Source: Cryptomeria japonica (Eukaryota > Streptophyta > Pinopsida > Cupressales > Cupressaceae). Taken from it: a DNA stretch of 64,000 bases. Below the pieces are notes generated by a model. The model made no database searches. It worked only from the letters and a program-made list of their open reading frames with translations, and was not told the DNA's origin. Location: contig NC_081411.1 of the NCBI RefSeq assembly GCF_030272615.1, positions 41,779,140 through 41,843,139 of the forward strand. The letters are read 5' to 3'. Shown here one piece after another: positions 11,394 through 22,504 of the stretch (its first letter is position 1; each line of letters opens with the position of its first letter). The position numbers and the translations under genes were made by a program.

Positions 11394-12669
11394 CTTGGAT
11401 CTAATATTTTTTTGAAATTTTTGTGAAGTTGCAGATTTTTCATGGAGAAATTGCAAATCCTTCTTCTAAAACTGTCCTAATCATTTGATCACATAATAAT
11501 TTATGTGCAGAATAATAAACAATTTCTGGGTTTGTTAGATATCATTCTCACCTTTCCAAATCATTTTACAGTTTGCGATTTGGATCAGAAATAAAGAATT
11601 CATGTTATTTTTAATTTTGTTGTTGTAAATAGATAAGTTTTTTAAAGCATGCATGCAACTTTCACTTAGATTAATTTAGGAGGGTAAATTAATTATGCAT
11701 TCATGCAACTTTCACTTAGATTAATTTGGGATGGTAAATTAATCTTGCATTCATGCAACTTTCACTTAGATTAATTTAGGTTGGTAAATTAATCTTGCAT
11801 TCATTCAACTTTCATATAGATTAATTTAAGTAGGTAAATTAATCTTGCATTCATACAACCATCATCTACATTAATTTAGGTTGGTATATTAATCTTACAT
11901 TCACGCAAATTTCATCTAGATTAATCTAGAGTGGTAAATTGGACAAGTTTCACATAGATTAATGTAAGAGGTCAAACAATCACAATTTTGATGGATTAAT
12001 TTTGATTGTGATTTATATTTCTTGAGTCTCTAACATTGTTGGTAGCTATTGACTCTTAATTTTACCTTAAACTTGAAAAACCTTATGGGAAATTCAGTGA
12101 CAAGGGACCTGTTGCGCGAAACTCACTGAATGACCACCGGGTTTGAGAAATCGGGTCTTCATATAATTGGAGGAGAAAAGGCAAAAGAGGAAAATTCAAA
12201 AGAAAATGATTTACACTACTTAGGCGATACACCAAAGCATTTCAAAACAATATTAATAGCATATAAAACCCAGAGAGATACAATTTTAAAGCTCATTCAA
12301 CAATCTACATGCCCAGAATCATTTGAGAGATTAATTAAATAAGAACTCATTTAACATAAATTACATTTAACCATTCATCAAATAGATAACAAGTCTCATG
12401 ACATAGTTTAATTCGTAGAGTCTCACAATAAACATCACAGAAGTTAATGAACTAGAAAATAGCACACAAGTTAATATATTAAGCTTCAAATAAAATCATC
12501 ACAAAGGCCATAGGCATAATCTGATACAATTATCATTCAATAAATTTCATTAACATAAAGGCTTCTTAACAAAGACAAAGTTTTAGAAAAACTCTAAATG
12601 TCTGAACCCCCTAAATAAGGAAAACATAAGCATAAATAGAGCCCTCGGCTCAACTAATAGCTCTCTGCA
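11394..12669 (+). other. Internal leader of the Ty3-type element, with minisatellite and a small ORF
   Basis: This stretch lies between the putative primer site and the insertion point of the next element. It contains a 50-bp minisatellite and one short plus-strand ORF at 12130-12342 (70 codons, lysine/glutamate-rich, no recognisable domain). I cannot tell whether that ORF is the start of a decayed gag. The rest is AT-rich and non-coding. Confidence 0.4.
11647..11990. repeat. 50-bp minisatellite, about six and a half copies
   Basis: The unit starts GCATTCATGCAACTTTCACT and continues with TAGATTAATTTAGG, a variable triplet and GGTAAATTAATCTT. Clear unit starts fall at 11647, 11697, 11747, 11797, 11847 and about 11897, followed by a decayed partial copy. 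Divergence increases toward the right-hand copies. There are no unique spacers, so it is not a CRISPR array. Confidence 0.9.
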
Positions 12670-12674
12670 TCAGC

Positions 12675-13607
12675 TGTTGGCAATTGACACTCATTGGATT
12701 ATTATCATTGATGGCAACAAGATTAGATAGAAGGCAACAAGATCTGATGGAAGTTACAAACTAGCACTAGGAAGCATATACCAACAGATACCAGCATTGG
12801 AAGCATTCAGGGATACACCGACACCGGTACTGGCATCAATACTTCAAGGAAGCCGACATCAAAGGAATATTTATTTTAGTAAATCATTTTGTAATTATTG
12901 TCGAGGCCGACATTGAATATCTTTTGTAAATACATTGTAAGTAGACATAAGGCATATCATATGTAATAGGTATATAAGTCAATCTGCTAGGTCAATTTTG
13001 AAATAAGGGATGTGAATGAGATAATGATGTAATAGGCAAATTAGTATAGTAGAACTATGATGTGAATTATGTGTATGGAGATTATTTTTGTATGCAAACA
13101 TTATATCATGCAATGATCTTTAGATGGTTAGGAAAGCACTCTTGGAGGAAAAGTAATACCCGTAACTATTCAGGATTGTAAACTGGTAGAGACCAAGAAC
13201 CAGAACCAAAACTCTATCTAGCATAGCAGATGCATTCGTGAGTTCATTTTCAGTAATTTACTTTGGCAGCAAGCTTGTAGTCAGTGAGACTCTTTAGTGA
13301 TGAGCAGTATGCTCTAGGCAGTGTGCCTTCCTGCAAGTGCAGGCCCCTGTTTTATGTAATAGCTTTTCATATGGCTAGTGAACTAATATTGTGGGTCACA
13401 AATCCCATCGTGGTTTTTCCTCATTGAGGTTTTCCACATATAAATTCTATGTGTTATGGTGTTCATTTATGTGGATAGTTTATTTTCTTCTTGTTATATG
13501 CTTATTTGTTTACCGGTACATACTTGCATGGTGTAGACAGTTAAAAACTATTCATTCTGGTAGAACACTGATTCACCCCCCCCTCTTAGTGTTCTTAGAT
13601 CCCAACA
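12675..13607 (+). repeat. 5' LTR of the four-CCHC element copy 1
   Basis: It begins TGTTGGCAATTGACACTC and ends AGATCCCAACA, with inverted ends TGTTGG/CCAACA. It matches 27694-28629 along its whole length with scattered differences. It holds a TATATAAG box (12971-12978), a hairpin-like GTGGTTTTTCCTCATTGAGG segment near 13410, and the C-run box TGATTCACCCCCCC near 13569. Confidence 0.92.
12971..12978 (+). promoter_or_regulatory. TATA box in the 5' LTR
   Basis: TATATAAG is preserved in the 3' LTR at 27996-28003, so it was in the ancestral LTR and is the likely core promoter. Confidence 0.55.
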
Positions 13608-13609
13608 AT

Positions 13610-13622
13610 TGGTATCAGAGCC
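13610..13622 (+). promoter_or_regulatory. Primer-binding site, initiator tRNA-Met type
   Basis: TGGTATCAGAGCC starts two bases after the 5' LTR. This is the standard complement of the plant initiator tRNA-Met 3' end used by Copia elements. The same site occurs as TGGTATTAGAGCC on the minus strand next to the LTR at 55867 and as TGGTATCAGAGCC next to the one at 44269. Confidence 0.92.
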
Positions 13623-13639
13623 TGGTACCTCAGAAAAAG

Positions 13640-14770
13640 TTTAACAGCTTGAGGAAGATCCTAAAATCGAAATCTTTGAACATGGGTATGGAGAAACAAT
13701 TTAAGATGGCTCTTGAGGATTATGATGTTGAAAGGATAAAAAATTGAAATTGCAAGAAGAGTTGAATTTTGCAAATGAATTCATTTCTATTCTACAAGAA
13801 AGGTTGTCAGTTTCTCAAGACAAAAGGAAAGAACTTTTGCAACAACCAGATGATGAGGAGAAGAATGCTCTTAAGGAATAATGTCAGAAACTAAGTCAAG
13901 CAAATATGCTCACGAAGAATGAAATGCAAGATCTGACCATGAGGCTATCAAAATATATTGAGGATAGAAAGAAGAAGGAAGATAATCTTGTTTTATCTCT
14001 AGAGAACAAATTTTATGAATGTGGAAGATTGAGTCATGAGAATAATATGTTGAGAACAGATTTGGCACACTCCTGGAACAATGAACAAGAACTTGAAAGG
14101 CAAATAACTACTCTAAGAGATGATCTGACTACTACAAGTGAATATAAAGAAAATTTTAGGATCAATAATGCATAGTTGGATGACTTATTAAAAAAGACAA
14201 AGACAGATTGATGATTATAGAGGACATGGATTTGTACAAGGTGAAAGCTTGGATATTGCTAATGAAGATCAGACAACTGGAATGCAGAACTCATCAGAAC
14301 AAATGAAACTAGTAAGGAAATCTAATGCTTATAAATTCAATGGTAGATGTTTTGTTTGCAATAAATTTGGACATATGGCTAAACAATGTAGAAATAAGGC
14401 AAATCAAAACTAAATTATGTTCTTGGTTAATGCACAAACTGGAAGAAATATGGTCATAGATCAGAAGATTGCAGAATGAATGTTAAATATCATGCATGTG
14501 GAAAGTTTGGACATTTTGCTAATCATTGTAGGTAAAGAAATAATAATAATAATATCGGATATGTCAAATCAATTCAGAAGAATGATGTTACATGTTATGC
14601 ATGCAACAAAATAGGTCATATTGCTAAGTATTGCAAAAGAAAGACTCAACCAGAAAATAATGATAAAGACAATGAGAAAGGAAAGCAGAAGGTAGATGAA
14701 ATACAACAAGATCACACCAAGAGATGGGTTAAAAAATCTGAAGAACAAAGTGGAGATGGATCTATACCGG
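13640..14770 (+). pseudogene. Gag-like coiled-coil protein with four CCHC zinc-knuckle positions
   Basis: Across frameshifts the reading starts near SLRKIL (about 13650), passes a long Lys/Glu/Leu-rich coiled-coil region (about 13680-14200) and then shows knuckles CFVCNKFGHMAKQC (about 14349), a second with its second cysteine changed to W (KKYGHRSEDC, about 14435), CHACGKFGHFANHC (about 14492) and CYACNKIGHIAKYC (about 14593). It ends in a charged tail and a short proline-rich stretch. CCHC knuckles bind nucleic acid, as in Gag nucleocapsid. The homologous ORF at 54779-55850 (minus) has all four knuckles intact. Stops and frameshifts near 13745, 13880 and 14174-14210 inactivate it. Confidence 0.8.
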
Positions 14771-15186
14771 TATATCCATCGGTAGAATAGGGTATTCCTC
14801 CACCGGCGGGAAACTCCACTGGTAACTGAGGCATAAGCCTTAGGGGTTAGCAAAGTCACTTCTAAATTCTGTATATTACCCCGAAAGAGATCTAAGGAGA
14901 TCTGGAAAGAGAATTGGAGAACTGTGTTCATCATCGATGAAGGTTACCCCAACACATAACTATGAAATTAGCATCTGTAGGGTTGGTGAAGCATTAATGA
15001 CAAAAAATTAGAGTTTTATTCACTGATAAAAGAGGGTAAGTGAATTCGTTTTCACTCACCAAGCATTCAAGCAATCAGAGCAAAGTAAAGGTGAACTAAG
15101 AGTGAGGAAAGCATTGAGAGAGGATTTCGAGAAGTTATCTGAAGCACTCAAATCTTTCACCGGCATTCACTCAGATATTTTCCAAA
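14771..15186 (+). other. Spacer between the two ORFs of copy 1
   Basis: About 400 bp follows the knuckle ORF with no coding signal that I can support. It probably contains the leader of the second ORF; the equivalent spacer in the minus-strand copy lies near 54352-54778. Confidence 0.4.
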
Positions 15187-18100
15187 ATGGTATCTAGATC
15201 TTTAGCTTCTACTTTTATTGCAAAACCTACAATCGTCAAAGTCAAGGATAGGTTAAGGCCAGTCTTTAAGGAGGTTCCCAAAATTGTGAAGAAGGAAGGC
15301 TCTGTGGGAGCATTTTCTAGGATTCCTGATGGAGTAATGTATGTTGAAGATGTGAGGGTATACATGCACTGGACTCTTGAGCATCTGGGCACTGAAGACA
15401 TCAAAAGCATGTATCAATCAATGATACTGGGAGACACTGAAAACATTAAACCAAAATTTAAGGCAATTGAGGATATAGGGTTAATCGGTATTCTGTATTT
15501 ATCGAAATTTAAGGATGAAGTTACTAGATACATTCTGAGAAGGGTTCAAAATGAATTCATTTGATTAGACAAATCCTACATGATCACAAAGGAATCTGTT
15601 CAATCTATCACCAACTTACCTAGGGTTGGACAAAAACCTGGTAAGAAAATTTACAACACAGAGGTCCAAAAACTCACTAGTTCCACACTAGATAACAGAT
15701 CAATGAGGATAAGCACAATTACTGACTTAGACATAAAATTTGCAAGCATGATCATAGGATATAAGGTAACTCAATCCAATTGATTGAATTTTGTTGCAAG
15801 TTCATGCATTCATGTTGCATATCAAATGTTAAGAAATAATGTGAAGTATGACCTATGTGAATGGATGAGAAGTGAGCTAATGCTAAACCTTAAAAAGAAC
15901 AAGGGAACCAAGAAAGGCACCTTCAGATATGGTAACGTAATTGTTTGTTTAATGCTTTATTTTCTGAATGAGCTACCTGGTTTAGGAAAGAAGCAATGGG
16001 CTCATGACATACAGGTAGGTATGAAAATCAAGATAGCTATCACCAGTCTTGGTACCGACAGAGATGAGAAGCTTTGGAGATATTTCAAGATATTTCAGGA
16101 GAACATGAGGAAAGGGGAAATAATCTCTAAGAACATTGTGGAGAAGTATTCCACTGACATATGTTTCATGGTGAAAACTGATGAAACACTCATGGAAGTT
16201 GTCGAACTTAGGCAAATCTAGATCACTAAGCTTGGATATGAGGAGGATGACAGAATATTTGAAGTCTATGCAAAGACACTGTTAGATGCCCCTTTGGATG
16301 ACAAAATAGAGCACTTTGGTATAGCAGGAGAAAAGGCTCTTGAAGTGAAAACAAGTTTTAACAGAAAAAGGAGAGAGAAGAAAATTGAGAAAATGTCTGC
16401 ATATGTGCAGAATGTGATTTACAAGATAGACACTCAACTAGGTTCAAAATCTAAATAGGCAGTCAAACTGACAGAGGTTACTACTAAAGAAGTGAAGAAA
16501 CCACAAGAACACATTTCCCCAATCACTTTTGACTTTGACCCTGAGGATAATAAGCCTCTAGCTTTGAGAAGGGTGCAAAGGAAGGATGTGGTAAAACCAT
16601 CGGTAGAGAAACAAAAGGCAGAACCAAGGAGGAGACTTGTTAAAAAGGCAGCTTACCCTACTACACTTGCACCACTAGTAAGGAAGCCTATGCAGAAGAG
16701 GAAACCAGCCTCACCGACGACATCAAGCAAAAAATAGAAGGGTGATGATACCAGAACTGGGAAGATAAAAATGACATGTGCTGAAATTATTGATGAGGTT
16801 ACAAAAGATGGGATATTAAAGAACATATCAAAGTATTATGAAAATTTTGAAGAAAGTGAACAAAATGAATTAGAGGAAGCTATTTTATTATATATAGACA
16901 TCTATATGAAGGCATTAGTTGAAATTTTGAAAGAGATACCTTTATCCCTATACAACAAACTTGAAGCTAGGAGACTTGGTGTTGTCAAGAGGGACAAGGA
17001 AATAAAGGAAGTTGCACTTTTGGAACAATGTGGCACTATAAATAATGAAGAGATGAAAAGATGTATAGATACTACTAATAGGACAATTTGTAGTAGTAAA
17101 AACTGATAGATAAGTCTAATGATGGGTAGAGTGAATGAGGTGGTAAATGAGACAAGTAAGGGGTGGACAAAATTCTTTCAAAAAAACCCAGACTTTCTCA
17201 CATCTCAAAAAGAATTTGCAAAGGTAACAGCCCCTACAATTCCTGACAAATCAAAAGGAAAGGGTATTTTGGGCAGTTCTACTCCAATTTTGACACAATC
17301 ACAACCGGTTGTAACCATAGGCATGCAACCACAACCGATAGTTACAGAGAGTGTATAGTTTATACCAGCACAGAACAATTTTAAGCAAGAGAGTGTACAA
17401 GAAAATGGAAACACTGCGGATAATACTCCAACGACAGTAACCGATACTACACCAAGTGGTGAAGCCACCAGTGCAAAAGAGGTTGAGATGGACAAGGTTA
17501 AAACAACTGAGTCCATGTCGAAAGGAAAAATAGATTCACCGACAAGAGTTTTGGCAATTGACACTTCTCCAATCGAGAAGAAATAAGTTTCTGAGTTAAT
17601 TCCAATAGAACTAATGATGATGGCCACTTAAAAATTGCTAAAGGAAGGAACTATATACAAAGGGTTAATTGATCAATCGGTCTCTATATTACACAAAATA
17701 ATGCCTAACTGTCAGATAGAGGATGAAGCAAGCCCTTCCGGTAAGCTCAAAGCTTTAACATAACACATATCAAATAACTATCAATCCTTAAGACAGATTG
17801 GAGACTGACAGGCTTTGGACAGTTTCTCTGCAGCAAAAAGAGAAACTTTTGATCAGCTTATAGAAACTTGGAAGAAGAAGATAGAGGACAAACTTATCTC
17901 TATTGAGGTTTGTTTGAAACAATGCACGAAAATTTACAGTATGTTGTAATATAGGTAGTCTAACAGCCAATGTAGATGGCATATTGAAAGAATTATATGA
18001 CAAAATGGCTACTATTGCTAATTCTTTTGATGGGCTAACTACACTAACTACATTTGTTGATGGACAAATTTTGTCCTTGGAGAACCAATTTTTTGCCTTT

Positions 18101-18209
18101 GAGAAAGAAAAAGATAAAATAATAAGGAGAGCAAGAAATTTAAGAGGACTGGTGAGTCCAAGACTTGACTCTCTGGGTGTTCACAAGAGAGAATGCATGG
18201 ATATGCTAG
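15187..18209 (+). pseudogene. Conserved long ORF of unknown function, copy 1, N-terminal and middle part
   Basis: Starting at the ATG at 15187, pieces at 15187-15564, 15580-15783, 15784-16221, 16492-16737, 16771-17106, 17119-17358 and 17984-18209 lie in order, mostly separated by single stops. They match, in the same order, the minus-strand ORF pieces between 54354 and 51185. Shared landmarks are a GAFSRIPDGVMYVED segment, KKGTFRYGNVIVCLMLY, the DICFMVKTDE segment, a basic linker, a Leu-rich helical block (about 16790-17060) and a C-terminal coiled coil ending in LVSPRLDSL. I recognise no catalytic motif. The last codons lie beyond the nested element, at 27344-27437. Confidence 0.7.
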
Positions 18210-19444
18210 TGTAAAGCGGAAAATCACGATCGAACCCTAGTTGGTCTCCCCTCTTCCAACTCCGAGGAGAGAGAAAGGAGGTTCGCTAGGATTCGATGGT
18301 TTTCACTTAGGGGAGAGGCTTTACATTCAAAAGAGGGGCTGAAACTCATAAGATCCAATCCCACACAATGTAAGATTGGATGCTAGATGAATTTCAAGGG
18401 TTAGGAAAGCAAGGCTACCCTCTTTTGTAAAGAATGTTGTTAAGGAAATTAAGCTAGGAATGCATAGAAAGTCATAAAGATTCGCTTATAAACTGAGTTT
18501 GGGTTATAGGATGAAGCTGCGGACCTGGAATTAGCAGTAGAATGTCGATACGGCGCTGTCCTGCAAAATTTGAGCAAAAGTTGTCGGGACGATGGCACCC
18601 GGCGCCACGGTCCTTCGAAAAATCCGCGAAACGAAGTGGGATCTGTTCGTCTCTGCACAAGGATTCCAGATCTTCAATCTCAGCCGCGTACCTGCAACCT
18701 ACACATAGAAAAGCGAAGACGATTGGGGGGTTAGGGATTAGGGGTTTGCCTTTAGGTCAAACCCCGGTTTTGGAATTAACCAAGAAATGAGCAAGTGCTG
18801 TAAATGTAAATGACTGTAATGTAAAACAAGTACTAATACCTTGTTCTAAGGATGTTTGTATTCTTATGTGCGAAGGTTTAGATGTTGTTGTTTGTTGTAT
18901 GTTGTAGTAGCATGTAGTAAGTGATCTCCTCTTCAATGGTTGAATCCTTGACTTGAATGCAACACTTAGCCTTGAATGGAGACTTGAAATGATCAATTGC
19001 TTGAATGCTTGAATGATTGAGTATAGTTTCCACGTTTTTTCTGTCATGTATGTGTTATCCCAAATGAGAGAGGAAAATGTAGTTTATATACTTGTCAATT
19101 AGGGCTGATAGACTGATTTTCCCGACCTTAGGCCGACCAGGAAATATAATTTCCAAATTGCAAACAAAAAGACCCGCAATCTCCTTAGGAGACCGGGCCC
19201 AAAATAGGACCCAGGGACCAGGGCGCTGGGCGCCCTGGTCCTGAGGGACCAGGGCATTGGGCGCTCTGGTCCCACCTCCGGGACAACGGGGTGCAAAGGA
19301 GGTTCAGGCCAGGGTGCTTGAAAAATGCAGTTTTTTGTGTCGTGAGCAAGTTTTGGGGTCTCCATTCAGGTTGCGTGTTGCGTCGCCATCGTGAAGACCG
19401 AAATGCAGTCGAAATTGCAAGTGTCGCAATTTTAGGATGCTACA
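18210..19444 (-). repeat. 3' LTR of the nested Ty3-type element
   Basis: On the plus strand it runs TGTAAAGCGG...GATGCTACA, 1235 bp. It matches 26106-27338 closely and the solo LTR at 35656-36900 in inverted orientation. It carries a perfect GC-rich hairpin (19215-19241) and, on the minus strand, a TATATAAA box (near 19083-19090). Confidence 0.93.
19215..19241. other. Perfect 12-bp GC-rich hairpin in the LTR
   Basis: GGACCAGGGCGC, a TGG loop, then GCGCCCTGGTCC form a perfect inverted repeat. It is followed at once by a second, degraded unit of the same phrase (about 19246-19271). The solo LTR has an equally perfect hairpin at 35859-35885; the other LTR of this element has mismatches (about 27110-27136). 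Confidence 0.85.
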
Positions 19445-19465
19445 TTTAGCCCCCACTTTAGTGGG
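19445..19465 (-). promoter_or_regulatory. Polypurine tract of the nested element
   Basis: On the minus strand the sequence just before the 3' LTR is AAAGTGGGGGCTAAA, a purine-rich tract at the place where plus-strand DNA synthesis is primed. Confidence 0.75.
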
Positions 19466-19904
19466 AGTATGTGAGCTCATACTTCTGGTAAAGTACGAGG
19501 AAACAACATTGAAAGACTTTCACCACGTCAAGGAGGCAAGATACACCAAGCCCCCAGTGGACTAAGGATCTTACGACTTCGATTGACAAAGTAAAAGGGA
19601 AGATCACGAGGGAGAACCATGACTGTCAGTAGTAAGGTCCCTCACTATGAGTCATGCAAAAGAAATACCAAAAATTTTCAAGGCAAAGCTAAGTTCGCCA
19701 AGAAATTTTCAAGTATCTTGAAAGGATAGACAGGGTGTATGCCCCCCACGTTAAAGCGATCGCACACGCCTCAACGGGGGTGATTGTTTTAACGTAGTGA
19801 TACACATAAGAAATGAGAAAGGAAAGGAGCACGTTATCACAAAGATTTAGCCCCCAAGGATAATAGACACAAAACACAAAGCACGAGGTGACTTTGCTTT
19901 CCTC
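19466..19904 (-). other. 3' non-coding region of the nested element
   Basis: No ORF with recognisable features is present. The stretch includes an inverted repeat, ACGTTAAA (near 19748) and TTTTAACGT (near 19788), flanking a GCGATCGC palindrome. Confidence 0.5.
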
Positions 19905-22504
19905 GGGGTCAGTATGCTGTATGATAAGTCATGTATATATCATATGTATGTATGCATAATTGTTCTTCATTCCCCAATCAAGGAAGGTCACCTAGAAGAA
20001 GGGAACACATGTGTCTTTTGAATCAACATGAGAGAGACCAAAAGAGATCTCAATGCTTTGCATTGTCCTCAAGTAGACAACACTAAGGACAACAAATAGA
20101 AGAATGAGAATAACAAATAGATGAAGTAACAAAAGAGATCAAGAGAGGAGGAGAGAGTCTGCTATGCTAATGAAACTAGTCTAGCATGTCATCCACCCCC
20201 CGATCTTGCTGATCAATATTTCGGGAAGGCAGGAAACATGCTAGAGGAGGAACATCCAACACAGCAGATGGAGCTATCACAAGATCCAAACAAGGGCTAT
20301 GTTCATGTTCCACGCCACGTTGTTCTTGTCTAGGAGCTAGGATAAGTGCTTTAGAAAATTCGTTAGATAAATGGTTATCAACATCAACATATTCATATTC
20401 ACTATCAGAAGAAAGAGGAGTAACATTTTCATCATGAATAACATTTTCATCTATATCATCATCAAGATTTATAAAAATAGGACCTTTAACTTGCACAGGA
20501 TCAAGACGATCATGCATCTTATGTTTAGGAGATTTTGGCTCAATTTTCAGCTGAGGAGAAAATGGAATAATACTAGCTGAAGGTGTTTTTGGGGATTGTA
20601 AAGTTTGAGAAGTAGTTGCCTGAGCTCTAAGACGATGCTTTCATCGGCGTTCACGTGTAGAACGATTTTTTCTAGTCTTAGTAGGAAGTTGAGAATATTG
20701 AGGAGGAGGAATGTTCTCATCCTTATCACTTGGGTGTTTAGGTTGTGGTCTCTTAGGTTGAATAATAGGAGAAGAGGAAGGTCTCTTCTCTCTATAAGAG
20801 GAAGGAGGAGGAACTACTCCATATAAGGGAGGAATATTTGGTTTAGGAAGGAAACCAAGTCCATCATGATGAGGAGGTATAGGTCTACTTTTAGAAAGTT
20901 TATTAGACATAGACATAGTCACATCCATGGGGATGTGTTGGGAATCTTCTTGAGGAAAGACATTAGTTTTATCTTTCAAAGGAAGAACTTCCTTCTGAAG
21001 AACGATAGGAATATCAAGTTTGGGTGTTCTAGGTTCACTTAGAGATAGGATCATATCTTTTTTCCACTTTTGATAAGATTTGAAAAGATGATCACTCCGC
21101 GGTCGAAGAGATTGGAACTGTTTAGGCCAAAAATAATCAATAGGAACGCTAGAAGTTCTTTCAGCTGGTTTAAAGAGACTATGATTAACAATAACAACTT
21201 CACCATTATGGGGTCAGTATGCTGTATGATAATTCATGTATATCATATGTATGTATGCATAATTGTTCTTCATTCCCCAATCAAGGAAGGTCACCTAGAA
21301 GAAGGGAACACATGTGTCTTTTGAGTCAACATGAGAGAGACCAAAAGAGATCTCAATGCTTTGCATTGTCCTCAAGTAGACAACACTAAGGACGACAAAT
21401 AGAAGAATGAGAATAACATATAGAAGAAGTAACAAAAGAGAGGGGGAGAGAATCTGCTATGCTAATGTAACTAGTCTAGCATGTCATCTACCCCCCGATC
21501 TTGCTGATCAATGTTTCGGGAAGGCAGGGAACACGCTAGAGGAGGAACATCCAACACAGCAGATGGAGCTATCACAAGATCCAAACAAGGGCTATGTTCA
21601 TGTTCCAAGCCACGTTGTTCTTGTCTAGGAGCTAGGATAAGTGCTTTAGAAAATTCATTAGATAAATGGTTATCAACATCAACAAGTTCATATTCACTAT
21701 CAGAAGCAAGTGGAGTAACATTTTCATCATGAATAACATTTTCATCTATATCATCATCAAGATTTATAAAAATAGGATCTTTAACTCCCACAGGATCAAG
21801 ACCATCATGCATCTTATGTGTAGGAGATTTAGGCTCAATATCTGGCTGAGGAGAAAATGGAATAATGCTTGTTGAAGGTGTTTTTGGAGTTTGTAAATTT
21901 TGAGAAGCAGCTGCTTGAGCTCTAAGATGATGTTTTCATCGGCGTTCATGTGCAGAACGATTACGTCTAGTCTTAGTAGGAAGTGGAGAAGATAGAGAAG
22001 GAGGAATGTTCTCATCCTTATCACTTGGGTGTTTAGGTTGTGGTCTCTTAGGCTGGATAATAGGAGAAGAAGAAGGTCTCTTCTCTCTATAAAAGGCAGG
22101 AGGAGGAACTGCTCCATATAAAGGAGGAATTTTTGGTTTAGGAAGAAGACCAAGTCCATCATGACGAGGAGGGATAGGTCTACTTTTAGAAGATTTATCA
22201 GGCATAGACATAGTCACATCCATGGGGACGGGTTGGGAATCTTCTTGAGGAAAGATATTAGTTTTATCTTTCAAAGGAAGAATTTCCTTCTCAAGAATGA
22301 TAGGAATGTCAAGTTTAGGTGTTCTAGGTTCACTTAAAGATAGGATCATATCCGTTTTCCACTTTTGATAAGATTTGAAAAGATGATCACTTCACGGAGG
22401 AAGAGACTGGAATTGTTTAGGCCAAAAGTAATCAATAAGAACACTAGAGGTTCTTTCAGCTGGTTTAAAGAGACTATGATTGACAGTAACAACTTCACCA
22501 TTAT
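19905..22504 (-). repeat. 1305-bp tandem duplication in the nested element
   Basis: The sequence starting GGGGTCAGTATGCTGTATGA at 19905 begins again at 21210 and stays colinear to about 22504. Copy 1 is 19905-21209 and copy 2 is 21210-22504. A GGGG at both break points suggests joining at a short homology. Each copy holds the whole proline-rich C-terminal part of the polyprotein and its 3' flank. Within copy 1 the protein part is cut from its upstream gag/protease. Confidence 0.9.
20176..21205 (-). pseudogene. Duplicated proline-rich C-terminal part of the polyprotein (orphan copy)
   Basis: It repeats the coding end of the gag/protease ORF. Reading starts in the PKQFQSL segment near 21129, passes a proline-rich, basic region (PIIQPKRPQPKHPSDKDE, about 20700-20760), a stop near 20640, and an acidic stretch (INLDDDIDENVIHDENV, about 20420-20470), and ends in VDDMLD at 20176. 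Unlike copy 2 it has CGG where copy 2 has TGA just after PKQFQSL, so it keeps the older sense codon. It has no upstream gag, so it cannot give a full protein. Confidence 0.7.

Noticed and set aside
11647-11990. Possible CRISPR-like array
   Set aside because: The 50-bp units are directly adjacent, with no unique spacers, and the setting is plant nuclear DNA.
12130-12342. 70-codon plus-strand ORF as a separate gene
   Set aside because: No domain, neighbour or homologous copy in the window supports it; mentioned only within the leader region.
19747-19798. Inverted repeat around GCGATCGC as a possible terminator or riboswitch
   Set aside because: Plant nuclear transposon context and weak pairing; nothing supports a bacterial-type regulatory structure.
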